A stretch of DNA of 64,000 nt from Oscillospiraceae bacterium (lineage in GTDB: Bacteria > Bacillota > Clostridia > Saccharofermentanales > Saccharofermentanaceae), in the NCBI GenBank assembly GCA_902780785.1, contig CACZGS010000011.1, forward strand, positions 40,961-104,960, in the 5' to 3' direction. Below, piece by piece: positions 34,181 through 42,377 of this stretch. Within the stretch, counting starts at the first letter, position 1; each line of letters begins with the position of its first letter. A program made the translations under genes and the position numbers. The notes under the pieces are model-generated. The model searched no databases. It was not told where the DNA came from and saw only the letters and a list, made by a program, of their open reading frames with translations.

Positions 34181-34975
34181 TCATTTCCTTGCAAGCTCCA
34201 GGTCCATCGTATCCGTGATCGTGATGGTGCCGCCAGCTTCATTAATGGCATTTTCGATCTTTGCGAAGAACTCATTCCTGATGCTCTCCTCGATTGCAAT
34301 ATGATCGGAATATGTTCCTAAGAGTTCCAGATATTCCTTTGCCGTAAACACGCGCTCACGGTAGAACATCGCGTGCCTGATGTCCGTAAAGCCGTATTTC
34401 TCTGCAATTGCAGCAAGCTCTATTGCCTTTTCCTCAGTAAACTCGGTCCTCGGCTTGCTCTCCTTCTTGTGGAACTTGTTATAGTATTCGGCGTAATATG
34501 AATCGATCTTTGCCGCCAGCTCAGGCTCGTTCTTGCATGTATAAGGGCGGTTTGCAAAGCGCGCGAAAACGCCTCCGCTCTTAAGCATCTCATACACCTT
34601 CGTGTATCCTATCTCTTCAGGCACCCAGTGGAATGCTGTTGCAGAAAATACCAGATCAAAGCTGTCCTTCGGAAGCTCAACATCTTCGAACTTGCCCGTG
34701 ATAACGGAGAACTTCGGATAGTCCTTAAACTTCTCCCTTAATGCCTTGGAGAAGTTCTCGCCATACTCGACACTTATAAGTTCGCACCCTGTCTTCAGCA
34801 CCGGCAAAGTAGCCTGTCCGCTGCCGCTTCCGACCTCAACGACTCTCGAATCCTCACCTATTGAAATATAGTCGAATATCGTCTGATACAGCTCCGGCGC
34901 ATATCCCGGACGCATCTTCTCATACTTGGACACGACCGTATCAAACGTGCCCTCCAAACCCTTAATGTGAACCAT
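34181..34975 (-). CDS. Class I SAM-dependent methyltransferase
   Basis: 264 residues. The start has AGGAGG upstream. SAM-binding motif I is VVEVGSGSGQATLPVL, followed by LISVEYGENFSKALREKF (motif II Glu), FDLVFSATAFHWV (the FHW signature common in Methyltransf_11/25 proteins) and LKSGGVFARF. The C-terminal half is helical. The substrate is unknown. It lies between the S66 peptidase (85 bases upstream) and the DUF6273-type gene (45 bases downstream). Confidence 0.87.
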   Translation of the reverse strand: MVHIKGLEGTFDTVVSKYEKMRPGYAPELYQTIFDYISIGEDSRVVEVGSGSGQATLPVLKTGCELISVEYGENFSKALREKFKDYPKFSVITGKFEDVELPKDSFDLVFSATAFHWVPEEIGYTKVYEMLKSGGVFARFANRPYTCKNEPELAAKIDSYYAEYYNKFHKKESKPRTEFTEEKAIELAAIAEKYGFTDIRHAMFYRERVFTAKEYLELLGTYSDHIAIEESIRNEFFAKIENAINEAGGTITITDTMDLELARK

Positions 34976-35060
34976 TCTTCTTCCTCCTAATATCCTTTAT
35001 CCTTACATCCCGCTTAGATCACCGTAAGCCTTCGACGAAATAATTCATGCAAGTTCCTCT

Positions 35061-36083
35061 TTAAATGCAGCCGCTCTCCAGTATCGTAATCGTCTTCTTT
35101 CCGCAGTCGATCTCAGTCAGAGCGCCTGTCGGAAGCACCGTCATCGGCACGCGGTGAATGAAATCAACATTCTCGATTATCACCATATCGGGTCTGCCGA
35201 TCTCGGTGTTGATGACCTTAAGAAGTATCTCTTCCATCTTCCCGCTCAAAGGCCCTGTAAGTATTGCTTTTGCCTTATCGAAAGCTCCTGAAGCAGCATA
35301 GGAACTGAGCTGGTGATATGCGGCAAAATCACTCTCGGTATCGACCACCATTCCGTGCTCGATCGCAATTATAGAATCTTCCCACATATCTTTTGCAGGA
35401 TAGTATTTCGTTCCCATTATCTGCCATAAAGGACCGCCGCATACGGATATCAGCCTTCCCTGAACTTTGCCCTCGCCCTGAAGGACCTTATAACCTGTAT
35501 TCTCAGTCCATTCGATCTCATCACAGGAGGTGGCCGTCCAGTTGATATTTGTATATCTTTCGCACGGCTTGATCTCACCTATAATTTCGCCCGTAAAGAG
35601 CGTCTTCCTTATCGCCTCTTCCGTATATTTATCAAGGCTTCCGGGCTGCGCGATGGGGTTTAAGACATTAGGACCGTAATAGGCTCTGACACCTGCATAC
35701 ATAAATACTGCCAGCCAGGTTGCGATGTCTGAATAACCCATAAAGACCTTTGGATTATCGTGGATTATCTGCGGATCGATAAAGGGAAGTACCCTGTAGG
35801 AATCATTGCCGCCCATTATGCATACGATGCCTTTTACCTCATCGTTCTGGAGCGCCCACATAAGGTCTTCCGCGCGCTTTTCGGGGTGTTCATAAATGAA
35901 TTGGGACCCCTCCAATGCATGAGGGGTCTCAATTACTTTTACGCAGAATATATCTTCGAATCTTTTCTTTCCTGTCTCATACCTTGCAAGCATATCAGGA
36001 TCGCCGGCACGGCCGCCGGATATCGAGATAAATGCAACAGTATCACCGGCACAAAGCCTTTTTGGTACGATCAGGTCTCTCAC
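35061..36083 (-). CDS. S66 peptidase (LD-carboxypeptidase/MccF-like)
   Basis: 340 residues starting with GTG. S66 proteins have a Ser-Glu-His triad: the nucleophile region is CIMGGNDSYRVLPFID, the Glu lies in IIAIEHGMVVD, and the His in ENVDFIHRVPMTVLPTGA. The family includes L,D-carboxypeptidases that trim peptidoglycan tetrapeptides and MccF proteins that inactivate microcin C. The motif GGNDSYR is closer to the MccF branch. Cytoplasmic. The start is 17 bases after the stop of the LRR/transglutaminase gene. Confidence 0.85.
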   Translation of the reverse strand: MRDLIVPKRLCAGDTVAFISISGGRAGDPDMLARYETGKKRFEDIFCVKVIETPHALEGSQFIYEHPEKRAEDLMWALQNDEVKGIVCIMGGNDSYRVLPFIDPQIIHDNPKVFMGYSDIATWLAVFMYAGVRAYYGPNVLNPIAQPGSLDKYTEEAIRKTLFTGEIIGEIKPCERYTNINWTATSCDEIEWTENTGYKVLQGEGKVQGRLISVCGGPLWQIMGTKYYPAKDMWEDSIIAIEHGMVVDTESDFAAYHQLSSYAASGAFDKAKAILTGPLSGKMEEILLKVINTEIGRPDMVIIENVDFIHRVPMTVLPTGALTEIDCGKKTITILESGCI

Positions 36084-36100
36084 GTTTTTCTGGAAAAGCT

Positions 36101-37933
36101 TCAGCTCACTTTCTTTTTATTCCTACGGATTAAGACTACCGCAACTGTACCTGCTCCTGCAAGCAAAACCACTGCCGCACCTATAAAAATAACCGGAGAG
36201 ATCTTTGCAGTCTGTGGCTCAACTTCTTCAACAACCGGTGCTTCGACCTTCTTTTCGACCTGTGAGAACTTTGCAGTATATACAGCATTATTCATCGCTA
36301 TGGGAAGCTTGTCACTTGCGCTGTATGTTTCCGTTCCGTCTGTCCAGCCTTCGAAAACATATTCGTACTGCTCAGTCTCAGCCTTTACCGGCTGAACGCC
36401 TGTGTAAGAAGGCTTGTCGCCGAAAGAGACCTCTCCGGACTGCAGTTCAGAGCCGTCTTCATTCTTGAAAGTGACAGTATATTTCTCATATTCAGGAACA
36501 GCTGTATTCCTGCCTTGAGGAAGCGTATCCATAGGATCGTTCATTGTCCTGTGATACATGGCAAAATACTTTTCAAGACACTTCGAGAAATCTCCGTTCT
36601 CCGGCCATGCATTCCAGTCGTCAACCTTGGTCGGTCTCATGTAGAAAGGTGACCAGCTGTTCTCCTTATATTTCTTCGTAGTCGGATCTTCATCCTCGCT
36701 GTCGATCCACATAGGTTCTATACCGTACCATGTGCCGTCCACACATACCTCTACCCATGCATGCGCTCCCGGAGGAGACTGGTATGCGTCTAAGGCATAA
36801 CCGTGGATCAGATATGCATCAACGCCGACACACTTCAGTAACGTGTATTCGAAAGACGCATATTCATGGCATACTCCGGTCTTGTAGATCAGGCATTCAT
36901 CGAGCGTTGTGCCGACAAATTCAGAAGTATCAGCATATCCGCACGTCATGTTGAGCAATACGTATTCGGTTACCTTCTCGATCTTTTCCATATCGGTTGC
37001 GTTATCCGGAATATTCAGAGAAGCAATGATGCCGTCAACTTTCCCGCGTGTATCTTTCTCATATTTTGTGTAATCGATATTGTTTTCCTTCCAGAAATCC
37101 ACCAGCTTATCATCAACGAAAAGCTCCGTATAACAATCGAAAGAAACACATTCCACATCCTTAAGTTCATAAAGGACACTCAGATCCTCAACACCCGTGG
37201 GAAGGTTGATAAATCTCAAGTACGGAAGGTCCTTTAGGAAAGAGATGTCATCAACATATGTGCCATAAAGATCAAGATTCTCAATGTCCTTCAGATATGC
37301 CGTCAGATATCTCGTGTCGCTGTTTCTCATGTTGCAGCAATGAAGGCTCAGTTCTTCAATGTCTCCGCACTTCTCGAAAAACTCCTTGTAATCATCAATG
37401 CGCTGTGCCGTAAGTCCCAGATAATCAAGCCTCTCCAGCTTTCTGTAATCTGTCTGGCAAAACCCTGTTATGCTGTCAAGGACCAATGATTCAAGATTCT
37501 CGAGATTAACGACCTCTTCATAATGTTCAACGGTATTCTCCGTAAGATAAAGTGACTTAATATCCGAATTCTTAACACCTGATAAGTCAACCGTCCCCCA
37601 CTGCAGGCTTATGGTTATGTATTTTGAACTCGAAAGATTATTGAAAAACTCTTTGTCCAGCCTAAGTCCGTCCACGCAAATGTAGATATGCTCGATATTC
37701 GGGCACTTTGTTATCAGCATTACCGCTTCTTCGATCTTCTTATCACACTTCATTTCCGTTGCGGAAACGCCGTGTACATTAGCAAGTTCATCGGGATCGT
37801 TCTTCATAGCCGAAAGCTGCGCAAGAGTTACGTTAGAGTAATCAATATCAGCAGCCCTCACCTTTTTGCCGTTCAGAACAAAACCTGAAATTATCGTTAC
37901 GATCAATAAGACCGATATTATTCTTCTTACCAT
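36101..37933 (-). CDS. Surface protein: leucine-rich repeats plus transglutaminase domain
   Basis: Start at 37933 (MVRRIISVLLIVTIISGFVLNG), with GGGGG upstream. 610 residues: signal peptide; leucine-rich repeats about 60-290 (NLENLESLVLDSI, LERLDYLGLT, DIENLDLYGTYVDDISFLKDLPYLRFINLPTG); transglutaminase-like domain about 320-430 with catalytic Cys in TGVCHEYASFEYTL, His in GAHAWVEV and an acidic residue in YGIEPMW (usually Asp); an InlB-type B repeat about 490-560 (YTVTFKNEDGSELQ ... YEYVFEGWTD); a possible sorting-like EPQTA then a membrane helix and basic RRNKKK tail. Displayed on the cell surface. Leads the operon. Confidence 0.87.
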   Translation of the reverse strand: MVRRIISVLLIVTIISGFVLNGKKVRAADIDYSNVTLAQLSAMKNDPDELANVHGVSATEMKCDKKIEEAVMLITKCPNIEHIYICVDGLRLDKEFFNNLSSSKYITISLQWGTVDLSGVKNSDIKSLYLTENTVEHYEEVVNLENLESLVLDSITGFCQTDYRKLERLDYLGLTAQRIDDYKEFFEKCGDIEELSLHCCNMRNSDTRYLTAYLKDIENLDLYGTYVDDISFLKDLPYLRFINLPTGVEDLSVLYELKDVECVSFDCYTELFVDDKLVDFWKENNIDYTKYEKDTRGKVDGIIASLNIPDNATDMEKIEKVTEYVLLNMTCGYADTSEFVGTTLDECLIYKTGVCHEYASFEYTLLKCVGVDAYLIHGYALDAYQSPPGAHAWVEVCVDGTWYGIEPMWIDSEDEDPTTKKYKENSWSPFYMRPTKVDDWNAWPENGDFSKCLEKYFAMYHRTMNDPMDTLPQGRNTAVPEYEKYTVTFKNEDGSELQSGEVSFGDKPSYTGVQPVKAETEQYEYVFEGWTDGTETYSASDKLPIAMNNAVYTAKFSQVEKKVEAPVVEEVEPQTAKISPVIFIGAAVVLLAGAGTVAVVLIRRNKKKVS

Positions 37934-37964
37934 ATTTCCCCCTTTAAACAGCAGTATTTTCAAC

Positions 37965-38006
37965 GGTTTACTCATGTAAACCAATTTTAGTTTACTCTTG
38001 TAAACC
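37965..38006. promoter_or_regulatory. Two palindromic operators upstream of the surface-protein operon
   Basis: GGTTTAC-TCAT-GTAAACC (37965-37982) is a perfect inverted repeat; GTTTAC-TCTT-GTAAAC (37990-38005) is a near copy with its centre 24 bases away. TTTACNNNNGTAAA sites are typical of TetR-type repressors. Located 32-73 bases upstream of the start codon. Confidence 0.65.
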
Positions 38007-38119
38007 AAACCTGTCAAGGAAAATTTAATGGTCCTATTTCACGCCAATGAAAAAGCATTCTTTCAACCAGTTAATCAGTCCCGCAGTCACTTCCGGCACG
38101 ACGTAAAAGAAGCCAAGTA

Positions 38120-38186
38120 AAAAGACCTTTGCAACTAGTTAATTTGCCGCAGGCAAATTACTGTTCGTATGTTGCAAAGGTCTTTT
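38120..38186. repeat. Nested inverted repeat (cruciform-like) between mfd/tRNA and the surface operon
   Basis: A perfect 16-bp outer inverted repeat (AAAAGACCTTTGCAAC with GTTGCAAAGGTCTTTT) encloses an inner perfect 9-bp hairpin TAATTTGCC-GCA-GGCAAATTA. On the minus strand it ends in a T run just downstream of tRNA-Arg and could act as its terminator. The rest of the 38018-38191 gap holds nothing else I can recognise. Confidence 0.6.
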
Positions 38187-38191
38187 GAACT

Positions 38192-38266
38192 TGGCGCTCC
38201 AAGCAGGAGTCGAACCCGCATCTACGGTACCGGAAACCGCTATTCTATCCGTTAGACTATTGGAGC
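38192..38266 (-). tRNA. tRNA-Arg (anticodon CCG)
   Basis: Cloverleaf on the minus strand: acceptor GCTCCAA/TTGGAGC, D-arm, anticodon stem GCGGT/ACCGT with loop TTCCGGT (anticodon CCG), T-arm with GGTTCGACTCC. The 3' CCA is encoded (GCCA after the acceptor). Reads CGG codons. Confidence 0.95.
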
Positions 38267-38278
38267 TTTTTCGCGCTT

Positions 38279-38284
38279 ATTATA
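38279..38284 (-). promoter_or_regulatory. -10 element for tRNA-Arg, overlapping the mfd stop
   Basis: TATAAT on the minus strand shares bases with the TAA stop of mfd, 12 bases before the mature tRNA. The -35 region (TGTAAA, 17 bases upstream) is weak. Confidence 0.45.
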
Positions 38285-41200
38285 CTTTATCTTCTTCAGG
38301 CTTTACAGCAGGAGTCCGGTTGTCATTCAGGATCTTTAAGAGTGCCACGATCTCTGATACCGTCTTGTCCTGCTTTACCGATGAGGGCTTGAAGAGCATG
38401 TACGGCATTGAACCCGTGGCATTGATGTTGACCCGGGCGCCGTAGAACTTGTCCCGCATTAAGGCACCGAATGCCTGCATGTCTATCTGAAGGTTCTGGT
38501 TCAGATAAAGTCTTACGCCGGCATTCTTTATCGATGCTTTCGTAAAGCCCAGAGAGCCTGCCGTAGAGCGGATAAGAGAGATGCCGGAAAGGATATATAC
38601 TTCGGACGGAGCATCACCGTAACGGTCTGTAACTTCGTCTATGAAGTCGCTGTAAGATTCGTAATCCGAGATGTCGCCGATACGTCTGTAGCAGCTCATT
38701 CTTGCTGCCTCATCCTGAATGTATGAAGCAGGAATATATGCGTCGTAATCGACTTCGACGGAGAAGCCGTCAGTAGAGGAATCTGCGCGTCCCGTGATGA
38801 GGTCTGTATCAAGAACTTCGTCTTTGCCGGACTTAAGGAGACGTACTTCTTCATCCAAAAGTCTGCAGTAAAGTTCGTATCCGATAACGTCCATCTGGCC
38901 GTGCTGTTCGGCACCAAGCAAGCTTCCTGCACCGCGGACTTCAAGGTCGCGCATCGCTATACGGACACCGGAACCGAGTTCGGTGAATTCACGGAGGGCG
39001 TTCAATCTTTTCGAGGCCTCCTCATTAAGAGGCGCATCAGCGTTATATGTGATATAAGCATATGCCTGTCTGTCGGATCTTCCGACACGGCCCTTGATCT
39101 GATAGAGCTGCGAGAGGCCGAAGCGGTCGGCATTCTCGACGATCAGGGTGTTAACGTTAGGCATGTCGACGCCGTTCTCAATGATGGTAGTGCAGACGAG
39201 AATGTCGTACTTGCCTTCAATGAAGTCTGTAACTACTGATTCCAGGCCGTTCTCGGGCATCTGGCCGTGCGCATATGTGACGCGGACACCGGGCATTGAT
39301 TTCGCGAGGAGATCGGCAACCTTATCGATGTCAGAAGTGCGGTTATAGAGATAGAAGATCTGGCCGCCACGCGCGATCTCACGCATGCATGCCTGGATGA
39401 CGATCTGATCGTCGTAACCTAAGACGTAAGTCTGAACGGCGCGTCTGTTGAAGGGCGCTTCCTCGAGAACGGAGATGTCGCGGATGCCCGAAAGTGACAT
39501 ATGGAGCGTTCTCGGGATAGGTGTAGCAGACAGCGAGAGAACGTCGACATCAGTCTTCATCGACTTGATCTTCTCTTTGTGATTTACGCCGAAACGCTGC
39601 TCCTCATCGACGACGAGAAGTCCCAGATGCGGCGGTTTTACGTCGTTTGAAAGCACTCTGTGCGTGCCTATGATGACGTCGATCTTGCCGCTCTTTATGT
39701 CCATGAGATTCTGCTTTATCTGCGCTTGGGAAACGAATCTGGAGAGCAGGCAGACGTTAACCGGGAAGTCCTTTACCCTGGCCATGAAGTTCTCATAATG
39801 CTGCTGTGCGAGAAGTGTCGTCGGCGCGAGCATTATTACCTGTCTGCCGTTCATTACGGCTTTGAACATCGCCCTGAAGGCAACTTCGGTCTTGCCGAAT
39901 CCGACGTCGCCGCAAAGGAGCCTGTCCATGGGCTTCTCGGATTCCATGTCTGCCTTTATCTCCTGCGTTGCGCGGAGCTGGTCATCAGTCTCAACGAACG
40001 GGAATCTTTCTTCGAATAACTTCTGCTGCTCGTCGTCAGGTGCGCATGCAAAGCCCTTATTTACGCTTCTTGCAGCGTAGATCTTAAGGAGGTCATAAGC
40101 AACTTTCTTGATGGCTTCCCTTGCGCGCGATACGGACTTCTTCCACTCATCGCCGCCGAGCCTTGAGAGCTTCGGCTCTTTCTCACCCGGACCAACGTAT
40201 TTCTGCAGTGAATCAAGGTTCTCCGGCAGGATATAAAGCGTCTCGCCCTTTGCATATGTGAGCTTAAGGTAGTCTTTGCGGATCTCTCCGACCTTCATGT
40301 TGATGAGGCCTTCGTAGCGGCCGACACCGTGTTTGTCGTGAACTACGTAATCGCCGGGATTGATCTCGCTGAAGAAATTGATCCTGTTGCCGCCCTTCTT
40401 CTTCGGAGCCTGCTTCTGCTCAGAGCCGTAGAGCTCCTGCTCGCCAAGGACCGTTATACCGAGCATCGGATATGTAAATCCGGCCGGAAGGGGCGAATCT
40501 ATTATATTTGAGAAGCAGTCGTAATCGGTAAGACGCTCTTTTAACTGTTCGTAACGCCTGCCGTGATGGGCAACGAGATATACGTCAGGGTTCTTCTTAA
40601 GAAGGAGTGCCAGGTCTTCGGCTCTGCCGGAGAAGTTATCGGCCGGAAAGCCCGATACCGTATGGGTTACGCCGCCCGGCAATCCGTTGCCCGAAGACTG
40701 GAACATAGACAATGTAACAATGTTATTGAGGCTGTCCAAGGCCACCATGACCTTGCTGATGTTGGGCATTGCGGAAGGAGAGCACGTCGGAGCGATGCCG
40801 ATCTCAAATGAGTCCTTACACCTCTGCGCATATTCGCCCGCATAGGCATTCATCCTGGCATCGACATCCACCATCTCGTCGACAAAGAACACTACATCGT
40901 CGTCTTTTACATAGTCGATTACCGTATTGAAGTCCTTAAGGATAAGGCCGAGCCATCTTGCGATGCCCGAAGGCTCAATTCCGTTCCTGATCTTCTCGGC
41001 GTCACCCGTGGCGGTTCTGGAGAGGAGCTCGGCAGCACGCCTTACTTCCCTTGTCGCGGTGTTCATTTTCGAGAGGTCATCCTGAACCTTGGCAAGGATA
41101 GCCTCAGCGATCTCATTTCTCTTATCTTCCGGGAACGCGTAAATGGACGCGGGCACGGCCTCAGTCTCTTCAAGCTGGCCCGTGGATCTCTGCGTCTCCC

Positions 41201-41834
41201 TGTCGAAAGTCTTTATCTGGTCTATCTCGGTATCGAAAAAGCTGATTCTCACGGGCTCCGTGTACGAAGGCGAATAGATATCGACGATATCGCCTCTTAC
41301 AGAGAACTCGCCCTTCTCCATTACCTGCGGAACATTCTCGTAGCCGTTGAGGGTGAGCGCCGCGACAAGCTCGTCGCGCTCCATCTCTGCTCCGACCTTA
41401 AGCTTTATGATCCTCTTTGCGAAGACATTTTTAGGTTCAAGTTTATTAAGGAGCGCGCCTGATGTTATTACGGCAGCCCCGTAAGAGCCTCTGACGAGCT
41501 CTGAGAGCGCCGCCGATCTCGTCAGCTCTAATTCTCTGGAAGAAGCCTCAGCGCTCACGAGAGACAATTCTGAGGGCATCAGGAGGGTTACCGGAGCATC
41601 TGTGAATGCCGCGCAGTACGCAGCAGTGCTCCTGGCCCTTGCGCTGTCTGGTTCGATAAAGACCGCTTTTCTGCCTGCAAGGCGTGACAGAGCCATCGCA
41701 ACATAGACCTTCTGCTCATTGCAGAGGCCGGTGATGTTAAGATGCTTTCCCGTCTTAAGACCGGAAGAAAAGTTCAATACGAGCTCTTTATCGGAAGTGA
41801 TCTTATCTAAGAGCTCAATAAGGCTCTTATCCAT
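38280..41834 (-). CDS. mfd: Transcription-repair coupling factor
   Basis: 1184 residues, normal for Mfd, which dislodges stalled RNA polymerase and recruits the UvrABC excision machinery. The N-terminal UvrB-homology modules, the RNA-polymerase-interaction domain (GDYVVHDKHGVGRYEGLINMKVG), and the RecG-like translocase with Walker A GDVGFGKTEVA, DEEQRFG box and SATPIPRTL are all visible. The last 100 residues form the C-terminal autoinhibitory (TRCF) domain. The start overlaps the end of pth by 8 bases. Classical glmU-pth-mfd order. Confidence 0.97.
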   Translation of the reverse strand: MDKSLIELLDKITSDKELVLNFSSGLKTGKHLNITGLCNEQKVYVAMALSRLAGRKAVFIEPDSARARSTAAYCAAFTDAPVTLLMPSELSLVSAEASSRELELTRSAALSELVRGSYGAAVITSGALLNKLEPKNVFAKRIIKLKVGAEMERDELVAALTLNGYENVPQVMEKGEFSVRGDIVDIYSPSYTEPVRISFFDTEIDQIKTFDRETQRSTGQLEETEAVPASIYAFPEDKRNEIAEAILAKVQDDLSKMNTATREVRRAAELLSRTATGDAEKIRNGIEPSGIARWLGLILKDFNTVIDYVKDDDVVFFVDEMVDVDARMNAYAGEYAQRCKDSFEIGIAPTCSPSAMPNISKVMVALDSLNNIVTLSMFQSSGNGLPGGVTHTVSGFPADNFSGRAEDLALLLKKNPDVYLVAHHGRRYEQLKERLTDYDCFSNIIDSPLPAGFTYPMLGITVLGEQELYGSEQKQAPKKKGGNRINFFSEINPGDYVVHDKHGVGRYEGLINMKVGEIRKDYLKLTYAKGETLYILPENLDSLQKYVGPGEKEPKLSRLGGDEWKKSVSRAREAIKKVAYDLLKIYAARSVNKGFACAPDDEQQKLFEERFPFVETDDQLRATQEIKADMESEKPMDRLLCGDVGFGKTEVAFRAMFKAVMNGRQVIMLAPTTLLAQQHYENFMARVKDFPVNVCLLSRFVSQAQIKQNLMDIKSGKIDVIIGTHRVLSNDVKPPHLGLLVVDEEQRFGVNHKEKIKSMKTDVDVLSLSATPIPRTLHMSLSGIRDISVLEEAPFNRRAVQTYVLGYDDQIVIQACMREIARGGQIFYLYNRTSDIDKVADLLAKSMPGVRVTYAHGQMPENGLESVVTDFIEGKYDILVCTTIIENGVDMPNVNTLIVENADRFGLSQLYQIKGRVGRSDRQAYAYITYNADAPLNEEASKRLNALREFTELGSGVRIAMRDLEVRGAGSLLGAEQHGQMDVIGYELYCRLLDEEVRLLKSGKDEVLDTDLITGRADSSTDGFSVEVDYDAYIPASYIQDEAARMSCYRRIGDISDYESYSDFIDEVTDRYGDAPSEVYILSGISLIRSTAGSLGFTKASIKNAGVRLYLNQNLQIDMQAFGALMRDKFYGARVNINATGSMPYMLFKPSSVKQDKTVSEIVALLKILNDNRTPAVKPEEDKV

Positions 41835-42357
41835 TGGCGATGATCTCCTCGATTGCCTCGCACGCCTTAACGAAAGCGTCGTTCATCATCTGCCGCTCAT
41901 CAGCAGGTACTTCGGAAAGAACGTAATTTACGAGCTCCCAATGCTCAGGAACGGGACCCGTGCCGATCCTTACGCGCGGAAACTCTTCCGTACCCAGGAG
42001 CTGTATGACGGATCTCATGCCGTTATGCGTGCCGGCGCTGCCCTTCGGCCTTACTCTTATAGTGCCCTTGGCAATGTCGATATCGTCGTAGACCGTAATG
42101 ATGTTCTTTGGTGGAACCTTGTAGAACTTTGAGATCTCGACCAGACACTCGCCTGAATTGTTCATGTAGGTCGTAGGCTTGATGATGATGACGTCCTGGC
42201 CGTTGATCTTGCCCTTGCCCCAGAGTCCCTTATATTTCTCTTTTCCCAGAAAAATGCCGTGCTTATCCGCGAGCATATCCACAGCGAGATAGCCCATGTT
42301 GTGCCAGGTGTACATATACTGTTTTCCCGGATTACCAAGCCCGGCGATTATCCACAT
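41827..42357 (-). CDS. pth: Peptidyl-tRNA hydrolase
   Basis: 176 residues. Recycles peptidyl-tRNAs released from ribosomes. Motifs GLGNPGKQY, WHNMGYLAVD (active-site His), PTTYMNNSGE, VYDDIDI and the GTEEFPRVRIGTG block are all conserved. The start lies 20 bases after the glmU stop and the end overlaps mfd, so all three are co-transcribed. Confidence 0.95.
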   Translation of the reverse strand: MWIIAGLGNPGKQYMYTWHNMGYLAVDMLADKHGIFLGKEKYKGLWGKGKINGQDVIIIKPTTYMNNSGECLVEISKFYKVPPKNIITVYDDIDIAKGTIRVRPKGSAGTHNGMRSVIQLLGTEEFPRVRIGTGPVPEHWELVNYVLSEVPADERQMMNDAFVKACEAIEEIIANG

Positions 42358-42377
42358 ATCAAACCTTCCGAATTAAC

